Of a DNA stretch of 64,000 nucleotides, positions 10,280 through 22,000 are shown piece by piece. Source of the DNA: Macropodus opercularis (Eukaryota; Chordata; Actinopteri; Anabantiformes; Osphronemidae). The notes beneath the pieces are model-generated. The model made no database searches. It was not told the DNA's origin and was given only the letters and a program-made list of their open reading frames with translations. Location: assembly GCA_030770545.1 (NCBI GenBank), contig CM061097.1, positions 19,176,501 through 19,240,500 of the forward strand. The letters are read 5' to 3'. Position numbers and translations under genes: made by a program. The stretch's first letter is position 1, and each line of letters opens with the position of its first letter.

Positions 10280-10925
10280 ATGTCAACAGTAACAGACCCA
10301 CTGTTGAAAACAGTTCCTGATGAATTTTGGTGTAAGGGAAAAGCAGATGTAGGTTTAATGACTACTGCTCGACCTGTAGTGATAAAACCAAAAACGGACG
10401 ACAGACCTCGTGTCCGTCAGTATCCACTTAAACCAGATCCAGAGAAAGGCATCCAGCCAGTGATAGCTGATATGATCAAAGCAGGCATCATAATTCAAGC
10501 TCCAGATGCCTCATGTAATACTCCCATTTTTCCTGTTAAGAAAGCAGAGACGGGACAGTGGAGAATGGTCCAGGATCTGAGAGCAGTAAATCAAGCTGTG
10601 GAAAGCAGGGCCCCATGCCTGACCCACACACACTGTTGAATCAGTTAAGAGTTGAAATGAAGTGGTTTACTGTAGCTGATTTAAGTAATGCTTTCTTTTC
10701 CATCCCATTAGCACAAGAGTCACAAGGATGGTTTGGTTTTACATATCAGGGAAAGAAGTATACTTACACTCGGTTACCACAAGGGTTTTTGTGACAGTCC
10801 CATTATATTCACTGCAGAAATAAATAATTGTTTGGCTGATTTCCAAGTGCCTGAACACAGCCAACTATTGGTATATGTAGAGGATCTATTAATAGCAAAT
10901 TGGCTTAAAAACGGAGCACAAACTG
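10280..10925 (+). pseudogene. ERV1 reverse transcriptase (truncated)
   Basis: RNA-dependent DNA polymerase fingers and palm only. Visible blocks are VRQYPL, GQWRMVQDLRAVN, PDPHTLLNQL, WFTVADLSNAFFSIPL (motif A Asp) and YTRLPQGF. The catalytic YxDD box reads YVED at about 10870-10885, replacing one essential Asp. The frame changes near 10610 and again in a T-run near 10788. After about 10925 the sequence jumps to integrase, so thumb, connection and RNase H are absent. Confidence 0.75.
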
Positions 10926-10959
10926 AAAATGATGTTTGCTACATTAACAAGAAGCCATG

Positions 10960-11725
10960 CCTACCCAGAAGTCTGTTCCATACAGCGGCCGCAATGAGCC
11001 ATGGGCCGTGTCATGTCTCAACAGGAGGGATGGTGGAACAGCACTTCTACGCTTATGGATTTAATACTTACTCAAAAGAATTTTTGTAGATCATGTCTCA
11101 TCTGTTGCAAACATAATCCATGAGGTAATCGCAGACTAAAAAGGAGACAGTTCCCCCAAGATAAATATCCTTTCCAGTTAATACACATGGACTTTATTGA
11201 ACTAACACCAAGTCAGCAATATAAGTATTGCCTCGTTCTCATAGATCCATTTTCAAAATGGGTTGAAATCGTTCCAAGCAAGACAGCAGATGTCCTTACA
11301 GTAGCAAAAGCCATATGCAAACACATAATACCACAACATGGTATTCCAGAAGTAATCTATAGTGACAACGGGACACATTTTGTGAATGAAGTAGTGTCAC
11401 GAATGGCAGAACATCTAGTAATACGTCTGAAAAATCATTGTTCATACCACCCACAAAGTGCAGGATTGGTGGAACGAACAAATGGATGTGTAGAATGCTG
11501 AAGGAGAAAGAGGTTGTTAATGCAAATAATCTGCCAGACAATGTTTTGTCTCCCCAGGCAACGCTCATACAGCCAGGTGACCAGGTCCTCATCAAAGTGA
11601 TCAAACGGAAGAACTGGTCCAGCCCCCGCTGGGAAGGCCCCTACACAGTCCTGCTGACCACACCAACAGCATTGAAAATAGCAGAAAGAGACACTGGATT
11701 CACCAGAGCCACTGCAAAAAGCTGA
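10960..11725 (+). pseudogene. ERV1 integrase (partial)
   Basis: Integrase would insert the provirus into DNA. The zinc-binding HHCC domain is present in pieces: His residues in SHGPCHVSTGG near 10998, and the Cys pair in another frame near 11090-11110. The core from 11187 starts MDFIELTP and retains all three acidic positions: VLIDPFSKW, SDNGTHF and VERTNG. After the last of these a deletion leads directly to a C-terminal domain (PGDQVLIKV, WEGPYTVLLTTPTALK). The final part changes frame near 11697. Confidence 0.75.
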
Positions 11726-11811
11726 CACCGCTGACATCTGAGTAGGGTGGAAGTCGGTCGGCACCAAAGCCCTTGGCCGCAGAAGAAACCACCTGAACCC
11801 TGCTCCCAGCT

Positions 11812-12118
11812 ATGATGTTGAAGGGTAAGCTGTGTGTAGTGGTGAGTGTGATAATCATGGTGACACTGTTGCTGTGGGAGAATGGTCACTTACTAGGACT
11901 GGATCCGCCCAACAAAGTCATCCTGCATCGTCCGAGCCGAGAGAATCAGAAACAGGGAAGCATGGGCAGCCGCACGGGACTAGCTCAAGGTCAATCCAGA
12001 TGGTAATTTATGGCTGGCATATACCAACTATACGGCCAAGACAGTTACTGAAGAGTCTTGTGTGATCTGTGCCACGGCACGACCACAACTGATTGGTGTA
12101 GACACAGCAAACTGATCG
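11812..12118 (+). pseudogene. ERV1 env N-terminal stub
   Basis: It starts at tandem ATGs and encodes a basic residue pair followed by a hydrophobic leader (VVVSVIIMVTLLLW), as expected for an envelope signal peptide. After a frame change near 12000 it encodes NLWLAYTNYTAK and a Cys-x-x-Cys stretch (SCVICA), features seen in envelope surface subunits of fish ERVs. Most of the surface part and all of the transmembrane part are missing before the 3' LTR, so no fusion-competent envelope could be made. Confidence 0.55.
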
Positions 12119-12228
12119 ATGCTTGATGCATATTCCGAAAATGAGAAATCAAGTGGAATGTGTCTGATGATGATTTGTGCAGATTTTAAAACATAATGTT
12201 AACGTTTTGTGCCCAGATTTCACAGAAG

Positions 12229-12568
12229 GACTAACAGGAGGGATTGTTAGAGGATATGGAGCATAGTCCTCTCTGTGAACTGGTCCTTTCTGTGTCTCTG
12301 TGATATCTTGCTATGCTTGCAGGTTCTCCCCATGACCTTGTTATGCTAGGGAAGAATGTTTAACTGCCCACGCTAAGAGGAAACTTCACAAAACTGTATT
12401 CATGGCATAATGACTTCCTATGTATCTTATTCACCATATATGGATTGGCTTTGTATCTTGTTTTACCAGATGTGAAGGAGTGACTTTCATACTTTTCCTA
12501 ATAAAAGGAGCTGTGCCCAATGGGGTTTAGAGATCGTCGGCTTAAGTGTTGCCAGGCTAGACCCAACA
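12229..12568 (+). repeat. ERV1 polypurine tract and 3' LTR
   Basis: AACAGGAGGGAT immediately precedes a TG at 12245-12246. The LTR runs 324 bases to CAACA at 12568, giving TGTTAG...CAACA ends. It has an AATAAA at 12500-12505. The downstream boundary is confirmed by the uninserted sequence at 45629 onward. No second copy of this LTR was found in the window. Confidence 0.75.
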
Positions 12569-13372
12569 GAAACACTACTTGTTTAGGTAATAAATCAGCT
12601 CCCAATGATGCAATTAACAATTAACAGGCTTGTGAATGGGTTCAAATGGAAACTGTTTATTTCACCTACTGTCAAACAACAACTCTTCTCAAAACAAGTG
12701 AATTTATTGCAGTTTGCCATGAAACTGCTCATGTGCTGACACTTGAGCTTTACAGAGTTTCAAGCAAAATGGAAGACACGATGAAGAATCTGAATCATGA
12801 AGGCAAACAATGCTCTGCTGTGTTTCAGGTGGAGGTGATCTGTTGTGCGGGTATCACGACAGCTGGAGGCGATGAACCCAACGCAGCATGTCCTGGATGG
12901 AGAGATGTCACACAAGAAAAAGATTCACCCATTAGGGGGCAGTCTTCACTGACAGATGGTGTGATCTCAATAGAAGTGCACAGTTAGACATGATACATGT
13001 TGCTTGCTATTAGCAAACAATGATATACATCACTGACAGGTTTATAAAGCTTCTATCAAAATCTATATTTGGGTTAGAAGACTAAACTTTTTTCATCCAT
13101 TTCTCTTTGCTCCAACTCCTGGATTCTGGGGAGAGTATTTCAAGTTTTCATTAACAGAAGTAAAAGCTCCCTCACAGTTATTGAATTGTTTCCACGTGAG
13201 ACGATGAGTCATAAGCATGAGACCCGAGAGAAGAATCCAACTGGATGTGGGATTATGATGAGAAAAAGCATCAAGCGGACAAAATAACTACTGCAAAGGA
13301 GGTGAAAGGCAGAGATCAGTCACTACTTTATGTTAAATTGAAATCTTGCAGCAGTAAATCATGTTTTTGTAG

Positions 13373-14363
13373 AGATTACGGCTGGGTTGCATTTAAGGCA
13401 TAGGTGTCAAACTCTGGCCCGCGAAGCCATACCAAATTACTATTAGAGCTGGCCCGCCGGTAATTAGTATGTACCGCTAATTCTACAAATCCCAGAATGC
13501 TCTGTTGACGTTTTGGCGCGTCAATCGCGACAGGACTATTAACACCCTCTCCTCTGTTGACCGTAGTCATGGTATGTAATACTGGCATCGTGCTACTCCT
13601 CCCAAAATGGCTAAAAAAAGCATTCACAGTATTGTTATCCTAATCTTTATTATTACGCTGTGAAGCAAATGTAGAGACACTTGTCTACTTGCTCACTGTG
13701 AACCGAGAGCACAGAGAGCACCGGGAGCGGCCGCTTCTGCGCCATTGAACGCCTCATTTTTCTGCCTGACTCGCGGACCAGAAGAGACACATTGATCGTT
13801 TTGAACTCGCTGGGAATTCAACAATTTCCAGTCTTTGGACATGAAGCTCACACAAGTTCCAGCTTAAAGTATAAGTGATTAGTGTCACGGTTTCGCTGCA
13901 ATGAGCCCGTTTAACGGGCTTCGTTCTCATCGGCGAATCGGCACAGCTAAAGCTACAGCAGTCAGCGGGTCTCTGACAGGCTGCGTCGGTGATTCTAAAT
14001 TTCAGCTGCTTAGGTGGCTGCTGTGTGGTTAGTCTGCTGCGCGTTACTGTGAGAGACGGCGGGTTCAAATCCCACTGGAGATGTGACTTTTAAAAGTGAT
14101 GTGTATTGTCATCACATTGAATCTGATGTTCTGCTTGTTGTAACAATGCTTTTAAAACTCCCTGGTTATTAGAGACCATCTTGCTCTGTACTTAGTCAGG
14201 TAGGATTTAGGTTTTGAGGTTTGAGGTTTTGTTTTATAGACTAATTGTTACTTTTATTTATTAACATATATGATTTCACTATTTATCCTCATAGCGAGTG
14301 CCTATAGTTGTGCTGTGAAAGGCAGATATCAGTCACTAGATTACGGCTGGGTTGCATTTAAGG
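13373..14363. repeat. Block A private insertion between 26-bp direct repeats
   Basis: The 26 bases at 13373-13398 recur at 14338-14363. Block C has a single copy at this point (about 46376-46401). The intervening ~965 bases hold a hAT-like piece starting near 13401 (GGTGTCAAACTCTGGCCCGC), a tRNA-like segment at about 14012-14080, and a partial copy (14165-14322) of sequence that also occurs at 15036-15180. A composite origin is likely. Confidence 0.6.
14012..14082 (+). repeat. tRNA-derived (SINE-like) segment
   Basis: A-box-like TAGGTGGCTGCTGTGTGGTT is followed about 35 bases later by a B-box, GGGTTCAAATCCC, at 14061-14073. This spacing fits an RNA polymerase III internal promoter. No complete cloverleaf or 3' tail was resolved, so I read it as a SINE head or tRNA pseudogene. 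Confidence 0.4.
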
Positions 14364-15514
14364 AATAAAGAAAAGCAAACAAACTAAACATTTGTGAATC
14401 TCTAGCATATCTTTGACGTAAAGCTGTGTCTCATTACAACAAGTCTAGTAAAACTGTCTAAATAACAACAAACCGTTGATGTGTAAAATTGTTACAGAAT
14501 AATTACAGAAGGCACTAAGCAAACTTTGAATAAATAAACAAACAACAACCAGTTGTTGCCGTTTTATTTGTTCCAGCGTCGTAGACGTACTAGTTTACCT
14601 TGATTGCTAATCTGACATTAATCTTTTTCTGCCAAATGTTGCCTGAGCCGAAGCTGCATTGGGGTTTAAAAGTGTCTTGTGATATCAGAAAAGCTGTTCA
14701 ACCACACTGGTTGTTGGACTGGCGACCTGTACCGCTCCTCTCAACCCACATGACAGCTGGAATAGACTCCTAGTTCCAGAATCAAAAGGAGTGGGACCCT
14801 CTGCTTCAGTGCTGTGTTAAAACCCTGCATCTCTGGTGGCCTGGTGGTGCATCAACCTATGACACAGGCAGTTTGCACGTTTACAAAGGTTCAATCTGTG
14901 GCAGTTCTGTTCTCCAGCCAGCTGAGGCAATGTCTCTTTGGACTTTGTAGCTGGTTCACGGAACACACGTGTAATTTCATGTATCTGATCAATTAGTTTG
15001 AATTCTGGTTAGTCAGCGTCTTGCTTTTGTGTTCTGGTTATTAGAGACCGTCTTGCTCTGTACTTAGTCAGGTAAGATTTTGTTTTGTTTTATAGACTAA
15101 TTGTTACTTTTATTTATTAACATATATGATTTCACTATTTATCCTCATAGCGAGTGTCTATAGTTAGTTGTTGTGCTTTGTGTTGTGTTAGTTGTTTGTT
15201 TATTAGAGAGAATATTCCTGTTGAATCACAACCAGCCTTCCAGTGTCTGCTTTTTTGTTTGTCACACACCTTTTTTTTTATCTCAAAATGGTAAACACTC
15301 ACTCTCACTCATCATCTAACCCATTTAGTAAAAGGTTTTCCCAGCTGTTCGTCAGGTAAACTATGACTTCAAGCACAAGTCAAACTCATTTCCACAAAAC
15401 TAACCCAGACTCAAATCTGTACGACATTCAGCTTCCTATCGTTATAATGAAACTACACAGAGTACAGGGCAACAACCTTGGTTTGTGACCACAGTGATGG
15501 CATTACTTCTTTAC

Positions 15515-15606
15515 CTGATTATTAACATCTTCTATGTTTGAACCTTTTTGGAAGCAGGGGGCATCTCAGTCTCAACTGCCACTGCAGGAGTCTGCTTGTG
15601 TGTCAC
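15515..15606 (-). other. Block A exon-like segment 1 (minus)
   Basis: The minus strand has a strong acceptor (TTTTTCCCCTGAATTCCAG) and, 92 bases on, a donor AATCAG/GTAAAG. The segment reads TPAVAVETEMPPAS in one frame, then meets a TAG. Equivalent segments lie in block B (35024-35116) and block C (47676-47767). It is a sister of the segment at 17855-17925. I do not recognise the gene. Confidence 0.35.
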
Positions 15607-16502
15607 CTGGAATTCAGGGGAAAAACAAAAACACATTCATCGCATCTACAAACATTAATAGAATTTAAAACTTATACTGGATGAAAATGATCCCTGAAAA
15701 AGCAACTACATTAAAACTGACAAGATGACGTGGCCTTTTCTAGGGATAACAGTAAGTATCACAGCAACATATCAATTGGTGCCATGGATCACATTTAAAA
15801 TACAACTTTGAATGTACAACAAATGCACAATTATAATAAGAAGAACTTAAGGTTTGATAACGACAGGTGTTACACCAATGATGTAAAAATGAAATCCAGG
15901 GCACAAAGTAGTATCCTAAACGTATGAGCTACAGTACACTCCCTGCAAGGGCCCCATGAGCGAAAGAGAACCAACATGTTCATCAGGTTAACCATGACTT
16001 CAACCACAAGTTAAACACAGTTCCACACAAAACCCTGACTCAAATCTATACGAAATACAGTGGTAGCCGTTAAGTGTCGTGTTCCACCGCGTTGGTTTGT
16101 CATTTCTGCCACGTTTCCACTGCATTTTTGCTGTGTTTCAGACAGTCCGATGGTTTGTTCCCTTCACTCTGATCCTCGCTGCCTGGTTTTAAATTCTGTG
16201 CTTGCCTTCTAAAATTTAAGATGAAAACGTAATAATTATATATCACAAGTCTGTTGTCGTAACCCTCAAACTTCCACATACTTCTGTGGGCATGGGTTGC
16301 GATTTAATCAATATTTTAAACTTTTCCAGATTTCCAAAATGTGATTAAAACTAAACTAGTAAAAAATTCTATTGGTTAGTAAACATTGTTAGTAAACTAT
16401 TTCTGTACGAAACCTTCTCCATAGTATATAATCCATCGCTGCTGTTTAGATTCAGTGAATGAAAGCAAATACAGGGACTGACGGGAGAAGCTGCCTGGGT
16501 AA

Positions 16503-16709
16503 GTGGTGGTTTCTAAAGAAAGACGTCCAGCTGCCATGAATCAACTTTCAGACAACCTCAGCTGGATGACTGAGAATCTCCACCGACATCCAGCTAAAGG
16601 CAAAGACGTCCCCTCCCCCACGTTAAGACCGTTGCAGTCAGATGGAAACGAGACTTCTCACCTTGGCTGCAGCAGCAAAGGACTGAAAGTTCAGATGAAA
16701 ACCTTTTGA
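16503..16709 (+). other. Small conserved-in-copies ORF
   Basis: A 68-codon frame that follows a donor-like CTGG/GTAAGTGG. Block B carries the same frame at 35928-36134 with one residue changed in the HRHPAK stretch; block C lacks the region. Conservation may only reflect recent duplication. The product shows no recognisable domain, so I do not call it a gene. Confidence 0.2.
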
Positions 16710-17390
16710 CCCTTCATTATTTATTTGTGAATATTATTGGAGAAAGCGCAAAGTCATCACAGTCAGAATAAGGCGATCAGTCATTGAGCCGCCAGTCAGC
16801 CTTCGCTATAATTTAGGTGAAAAATTGATACAATGGTAACAATGACGGTGCAGCTTGAATGAGGAGCATTAACTGTGCGTTTTTTGACAATGCTGCAGTT
16901 TACAGACCAGGAAGGCTCCTGTAAAACGTGGTGGCTTCTCAGCGGTCTTTCAACACTTGGCGGCTGAAGCCAAGGTGAGAAGTGACCATTAGTTCCCTGT
17001 TTTAACTCACTGTATCTAAACAACACTGTTGGATTATTTACTATAGAGAAGGCTTCATACAGAAATTGTGTTTTATGGTTTTTGTTTCTATATGAAGCGC
17101 CGTTGATTTTCTACAAGTTAAAAACAATATGGTGAAGTTCACTTAACGGCAGAAATGTTGACAATTAAAAAGCTATAAGCACATCTTTAAAAGTGAAACT
17201 TTTCACAGCAGACGTGACACAGTGTGTGTGTAGATATTTTGGGAGACGCCTGCTGTCTTTAAAGCCTTTCAACATCAAACAAAAGACACGGCCATTATAA
17301 CTTTGCAGTCAACGGAAAATAATTGTAAGACAAAAATGCTGTTTTACAGAAAAAAATTTAGCTTTTTATAAAAAAATAAAAAAACACACG

Positions 17391-17462
17391 AGTGGGGATC
17401 GAACTTGCTTGTGTTGCGAAGTTAAAGTCACGCACTGACACCACTAGACTACATACGGGCCC
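17391..17462 (-). repeat. tRNA-like segment, block A
   Basis: On the minus strand an A-box-like TAGTCTAGTGGTGTCAG is followed by a B-box-like AGTTCGATCCCC. The middle does not fold into a normal 7-base anticodon loop, so it is better seen as a tRNA pseudogene or SINE head than a functional tRNA. Block copies lie at about 36811-36889 and 48938-49012. Confidence 0.4.
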
Positions 17463-17854
17463 GGAGGTCTTGGTTTCCTACGTGTTAGACAACCATTCAT
17501 TCACAGAAATCAGATACTACATAATAAAAACATTTGTATGTTTCTGATAATCAGCCCCTGCAGTAACAGGCCTCTGTGAAGTGGAGATACGTAAAAAACT
17601 TTGCGACACCTGGTGGTTTAACAGAGACCAACACCAAGATCATTTTTTTGCCCACAGCAGAAATTAAAATACTTAGGCAGAGACGCCCCGGCGACATAGT
17701 GGAGACGCAAACATGCTGCAGTGAAAACGGATGACATTTTGAAGTGCTGCCACTATAAGTAGTGTGTTCAGCTTCCTATTATTATAATGAAACTACACAG
17801 AGTACAGAGCAACAACCATGATTTGTGACCACAGTGATGGCCCTACGTCTTTAC

Positions 17855-17925
17855 CTGATTATTAACATCTTACTGGAAGCAGGGGGCATCTCACTCTCAA
17901 CTGCCACTGCAGGAGTCTGTGTCAC
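17855..17925 (-). other. Block A exon-like segment 2 (minus)
   Basis: A 71-base segment with the same acceptor and donor as that at 15515-15606, reading TPAVAVESEMPPASSK in one frame. It would be the first segment reached by a transcript leaving the divergent promoter leftward. Copies lie at 37280-37350 (B) and 49397-49473 (C). Confidence 0.35.
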
Positions 17926-18339
17926 CTGGAATTCAGGGGAAAAACAAAAACACATTAACAACAGATAGATACCACATCTCTACAGATGAATAAGCTGTAA
18001 GTAAGTAAGTCGTAAGTATCAGCAACAGTCAGTATCGATAAATGCTTAAAATGTCTTACATTATACAGTTCATTTAATACAGTAATTAAGGATTGAATTT
18101 TGAACATATAAATCGTTATTAATTATCTACCACACTTCTGTGGAAGGACACATGTACAACTGAAACACAGTCTGGTTAAACACTGCTAACAAAATGGTCC
18201 AAACCTTGTTTTACAGTGGTTGTGTAAATATTGTCAACAGTTAGCCTTAGGTTAGCTTGTTAGCGACATTGCTACTTTAACTTTAGTTATTGTGTATTCA
18301 AACATCTAGCAGCGCTACTGTACACAGTAAACATTTCAC

Positions 18340-18651
18340 TGAGGAGGCCACCTACCTGCCTAGCTTTCAGCTTTTACTCCTTCTCTGTCGGTTGCTATAA
18401 CTTTACATTTTTCTGAAAGAGTAGCGCGTGTGCTAGTTCCGGACGCCGCCATATTGGATGTTATCGATGCAACGTTTTTCCCGAGTACCTCTGCGTCATG
18501 GTCGTCATGGTTACGCGGGAGTTTGGATCTGATTGGCTCAGAATATTAACTGCTAGATCGGCGGTTGATGACGTCACGTAACTGTGGTGTCGGCTAAACA
18601 GACGAACCTGGTACCAGTCATATCGTTTCCACGAAGACAGAGAAGCAGAGG
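18340..18651. promoter_or_regulatory. Divergent promoter, block A
   Basis: A YY1-like GCCGCCATATTGG lies at 18445-18457, an inverted CCAAT box at 18532-18536 and a perfect CRE, TGACGTCA, at 18569-18576. To the right, a short exon ends GCAGAG with donor GTAAGA at 18651. To the left, on the minus strand, an exon ends GGCAG with donor GTAGGT at 18355. This is the layout of a TATA-less promoter driving transcripts in both directions. The transcripts are inferred. Confidence 0.55.
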
Positions 18652-19030
18652 TAAGACAATTTACAGCTGAGATAAAATGTTTGTATATTGTTTGTGCTAT
18701 GCTTTCTGATCAGTTAAGAAATGTCTTGAACTGCTTATTGCGTGTATTGTGACGTTCTTTTTACTATTGTGATCTGGTTACTATTGGTTTTTTATTTCGC
18801 CTGAAAAACTACTTATCATGTCAGTGTTTGCTATCGTTTCCCATGTTTTCTTTTTGACGTGCTCTATTAAAACATTAAAGTGTTCACCTTATTGAAACGA
18901 AAACGAAAAGTCAGGGGTCACACTAGAAAACTGTCATGGAGGATCATTCCTGTATTTGTCCACGAGGGGGCAGCGTCTGCCCTGTACGCGGCCACTTGTA
19001 GCGTTTTTCCCAGCATGTCTGACTTTAGCA

Positions 19031-22000
19031 TTTGTGTTAAACTTAGCTTGTATTTTGATTAATTTGATTAATATTGGTTTTATTTTTTTGTATAAAAGCG
19101 TGATGGACAGTCTGCTGACCGGTGCCTGAGTCCAGACTGATTGTTACAGGGAAAAGTTCCACCTGCTCCACAGAAACAGGACTGGATTCCCGCCTGACAT
19201 CCGGGACAGGAGGCAGACAGCGGACGCTCCATTCAGAGTGAGTCCAGTGTTCTGAAGCAACTATGTGTAGGTGAAGAATGTGTGTGTAGCTCTGTGAAAT
19301 GGTTTAGTCACCTGACGCGTTCTGTGATTTCTTTAGTGGTCAGTGAAAGTTACAGTGAAGTTACATGTAGGATATTACGAATACTGAAGTCTTACCTTGT
19401 GTAAGTCATTCATGGGTTTAAAGAGAATCAACCACATGTGTAAATGTTCAGCAACATTGGGGCCTATGTTTTAAATCTGTATTTTAGTTTGTTTTCATTT
19501 GAGTCACTTTGTGGTAAACCTAGCTTGTATTTAGTTTTATTTGAGTTGATTTTATGTTTTAGATTATTCATACATGTAGGGATGTCCCATCTGAATAAAA
19601 TGGGCGTATGACTGATATAATAACATCATAAGCTTTGCGATGACTCCTTCAGTGTCCCGTGTGCATTGCTGATAAGCACACTACAGGGTACGTTGCTCTG
19701 AACCAATGTGTCATACAAACTACCTGGCTGAAGAGAGTCACCCAAAGTTAGAGTATGTGTGATAAGGTCCAACCATACGATGAGATGGGAAGATCAGTGT
19801 GAGTGAAAACCCCTGTGTGAATGATAAGCCCATTGAAAGTTTAAGCACCGGCCCAAGTGAATGTACACAACCACAGGGAACAAAATGGGGAAGTTAGAAG
19901 CTTTACCAGGTTGGTCTGTTGGCCAAATGGAACATGCGTTTAGACAGCAGGTAGCATGCGAGGGGTGGCTAAACCATTGTGTTACAATATATAAGAAGCT
20001 CTTGTGTTAACATCCATCAGAAGACAGTGGTTCGCTGTAGGATGTCTTCCTCATGCCAGCACGTACTAAACATTGAGCTGGTTCATTACACCAACATGCT
20101 CCTCTAGTTTTCTCAGTATGTTCCAGCATTTGTCACAAGAAGAAGGTTTTTCCACGACATCTTGGTGTCAGAAGTGGGACGGACAGTCTGCTGACTGACG
20201 CCTGAGTCCAGACTGAGGGTTACAGCCGGCACAAGGGAAAAGTTCCTCTAAACAGAAAAAGGAGGACTGGATTCCCGCCTGATGTTCGGGACAGGAGGCG
20301 GACAGCGGATGCTCCATTCACAGTGAGTACAGTGTTATGAACCATCTTTTATATCACATACAAACTGAAATTACGTCACAGTATTTTACGATGAACCTCT
20401 GAACCTATAACACTAACTCATTGTTGAGGCGAGAGCCAACAAGTCTCCTCTCTGTGATGCTCAGGCTGCTGATCATTAGTTAACAGGTTTTAGACTGAAA
20501 GTGCAGCTGTATGGAATAGATGCTTTGGGTATTAACAAATTACAGGAGTTCCCTGTAGGTTGGGGCAAAGCATTGATTTGGGCATAGCTTTAAAACTTCT
20601 GTGTCTGCTTACACGTGACTTTGTGTTAAACTTAGCTTGTATTTTAATTAATTTGATTTATATTGGTTTTATTTTTTTTAGTATGAAAGCGTGATGGACA
20701 GTCTGCTGACTGACGCCTGAGTCCAGACTGAGGGTTACAGGCGGCACTAGGGAAAGGTTCCTCTAAACAGAAAAAGGAGGACTGGATTCCCGCCTGACAT
20801 CCGGGACAGGAGGCAGACAGCGGACGCTCCATTCAGAGTGAGTCCAGTGTTCTGAAGCAACTATGTGTAGGTGAAGAATGTGTGTGTAGCTCTGTGAAAT
20901 GGTTTAGTCACCTGACGCGTTCTGTAATTTCTTTAGTGGTCAGTGTTACAGTGAAGTTACATCTAGAATATTACGAATACTGAAGTCTTACCTTGTGTAA
21001 GTCATTCATGGGTTTAAAGAGAATCAACCACATGTGTAAATGTTCAGCAACATTGTGGCCTATGTTTTAAATCTGTATTTTAGTTTGTTTTCATTTGAGT
21101 CACTTTGTGGTAAACCTAGCTTGTATTTAGTTTTATTTGAGTTGATTTTATGTTTTAGAGCATTCATACATCTAGGGATGTCCCATCTGAATAAAATGGG
21201 CGTATGACTGATATAATAACATCATAAGCTTTGCGATGACTCCTTCAGTGTCCCGTGTGCATTGCTGATAAGCACACTACAGGGTACGTTGCTCGGAACC
21301 AATGTGTCATACAAACTACCTGGCTGAAGAGAGTCTCCCAAAGTTAGAGTATGTGTGATAAGGTCCAACCATACGATGAGATGGGAAGATCAGTGTGAGT
21401 GAAAACCCCTGTGTGAATGATAAGCCCATTGAAAGTTTAAGCACCGGCCCAAGTGAATCTACACAACCACAGGGAACAAAATGGGGAAGTTAGAAGCTTT
21501 ACCAGGTTGGTCTGTTGGCCAAAGGGAACATGCGTTTAGACAGCAGGTAGCATGCGAGGGGTGGCTAAACCATTGTGTTACAATATATAAGAAGCTCTGG
21601 TGTTAACATCCATCAGAAGACAGTGGTTTGCTGTAGGATGTCTTCCTCATGCCAGCACGTACTAAACATTGAGCTGGTTCATTACACCAACATGCTCCTC
21701 TAGTTTTCTCAGTATGTTCCAGCATTTGAAGAAGGTTTTTCCACGACATCTTGGTGTCAGAAGCTGGAAGGACAGTCTGCCGACTGACGCCTGAGTCCAG
21801 ACTGAGGGTTACAGCCGACACAAGGGAAAGGTTCCTCTAAACAGAAAAAGGAGGACTGGATTCCTGCCTGATGTTCGGGACAGGAGGCGAACAGCGGATG
21901 CTTTGTTCACAGTGAGTACAGTGTTATGAACCATCTTTTATATCACATAAAAACTGCATTTACATCACAGCATTTTACGATGAACCTCTGAACCTGTAAC

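Larger units (their letters stand above)
7285..12568 (+). mobile_element. ERV1, class I-like endogenous retrovirus
   Basis: Gene order is leader, gag, protease, extra domain, RT, integrase, env stub, purine tract, 3' LTR. RT and integrase sequence style and the gag stop-codon arrangement point to a gamma/epsilon-like (class I) ERV. The right border is exact: the LTR ends in CAACA at 12568, and the next bases start block A, matching the uninserted copy at 45629. No matching 5' LTR is present; only an 11-base TGTTAGAGGAT at 7285 agrees with the start of the 3' LTR. Multiple frame breaks and a large pol deletion make it defective. Confidence 0.85.

Noticed and set aside
12646..12987. 113-codon plus ORF in block A as a gene
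   Set aside because: The block C counterpart is broken by a small deletion at the TGTTTCAG position (45880-45884), and no domain is visible. Possible splice signals there are ambiguous on both strands.
17391..17462. Functional tRNA gene
   Set aside because: The A and B boxes are recognisable, but the anticodon region cannot form a standard 7-base loop, and no clear acceptor stem pairs.
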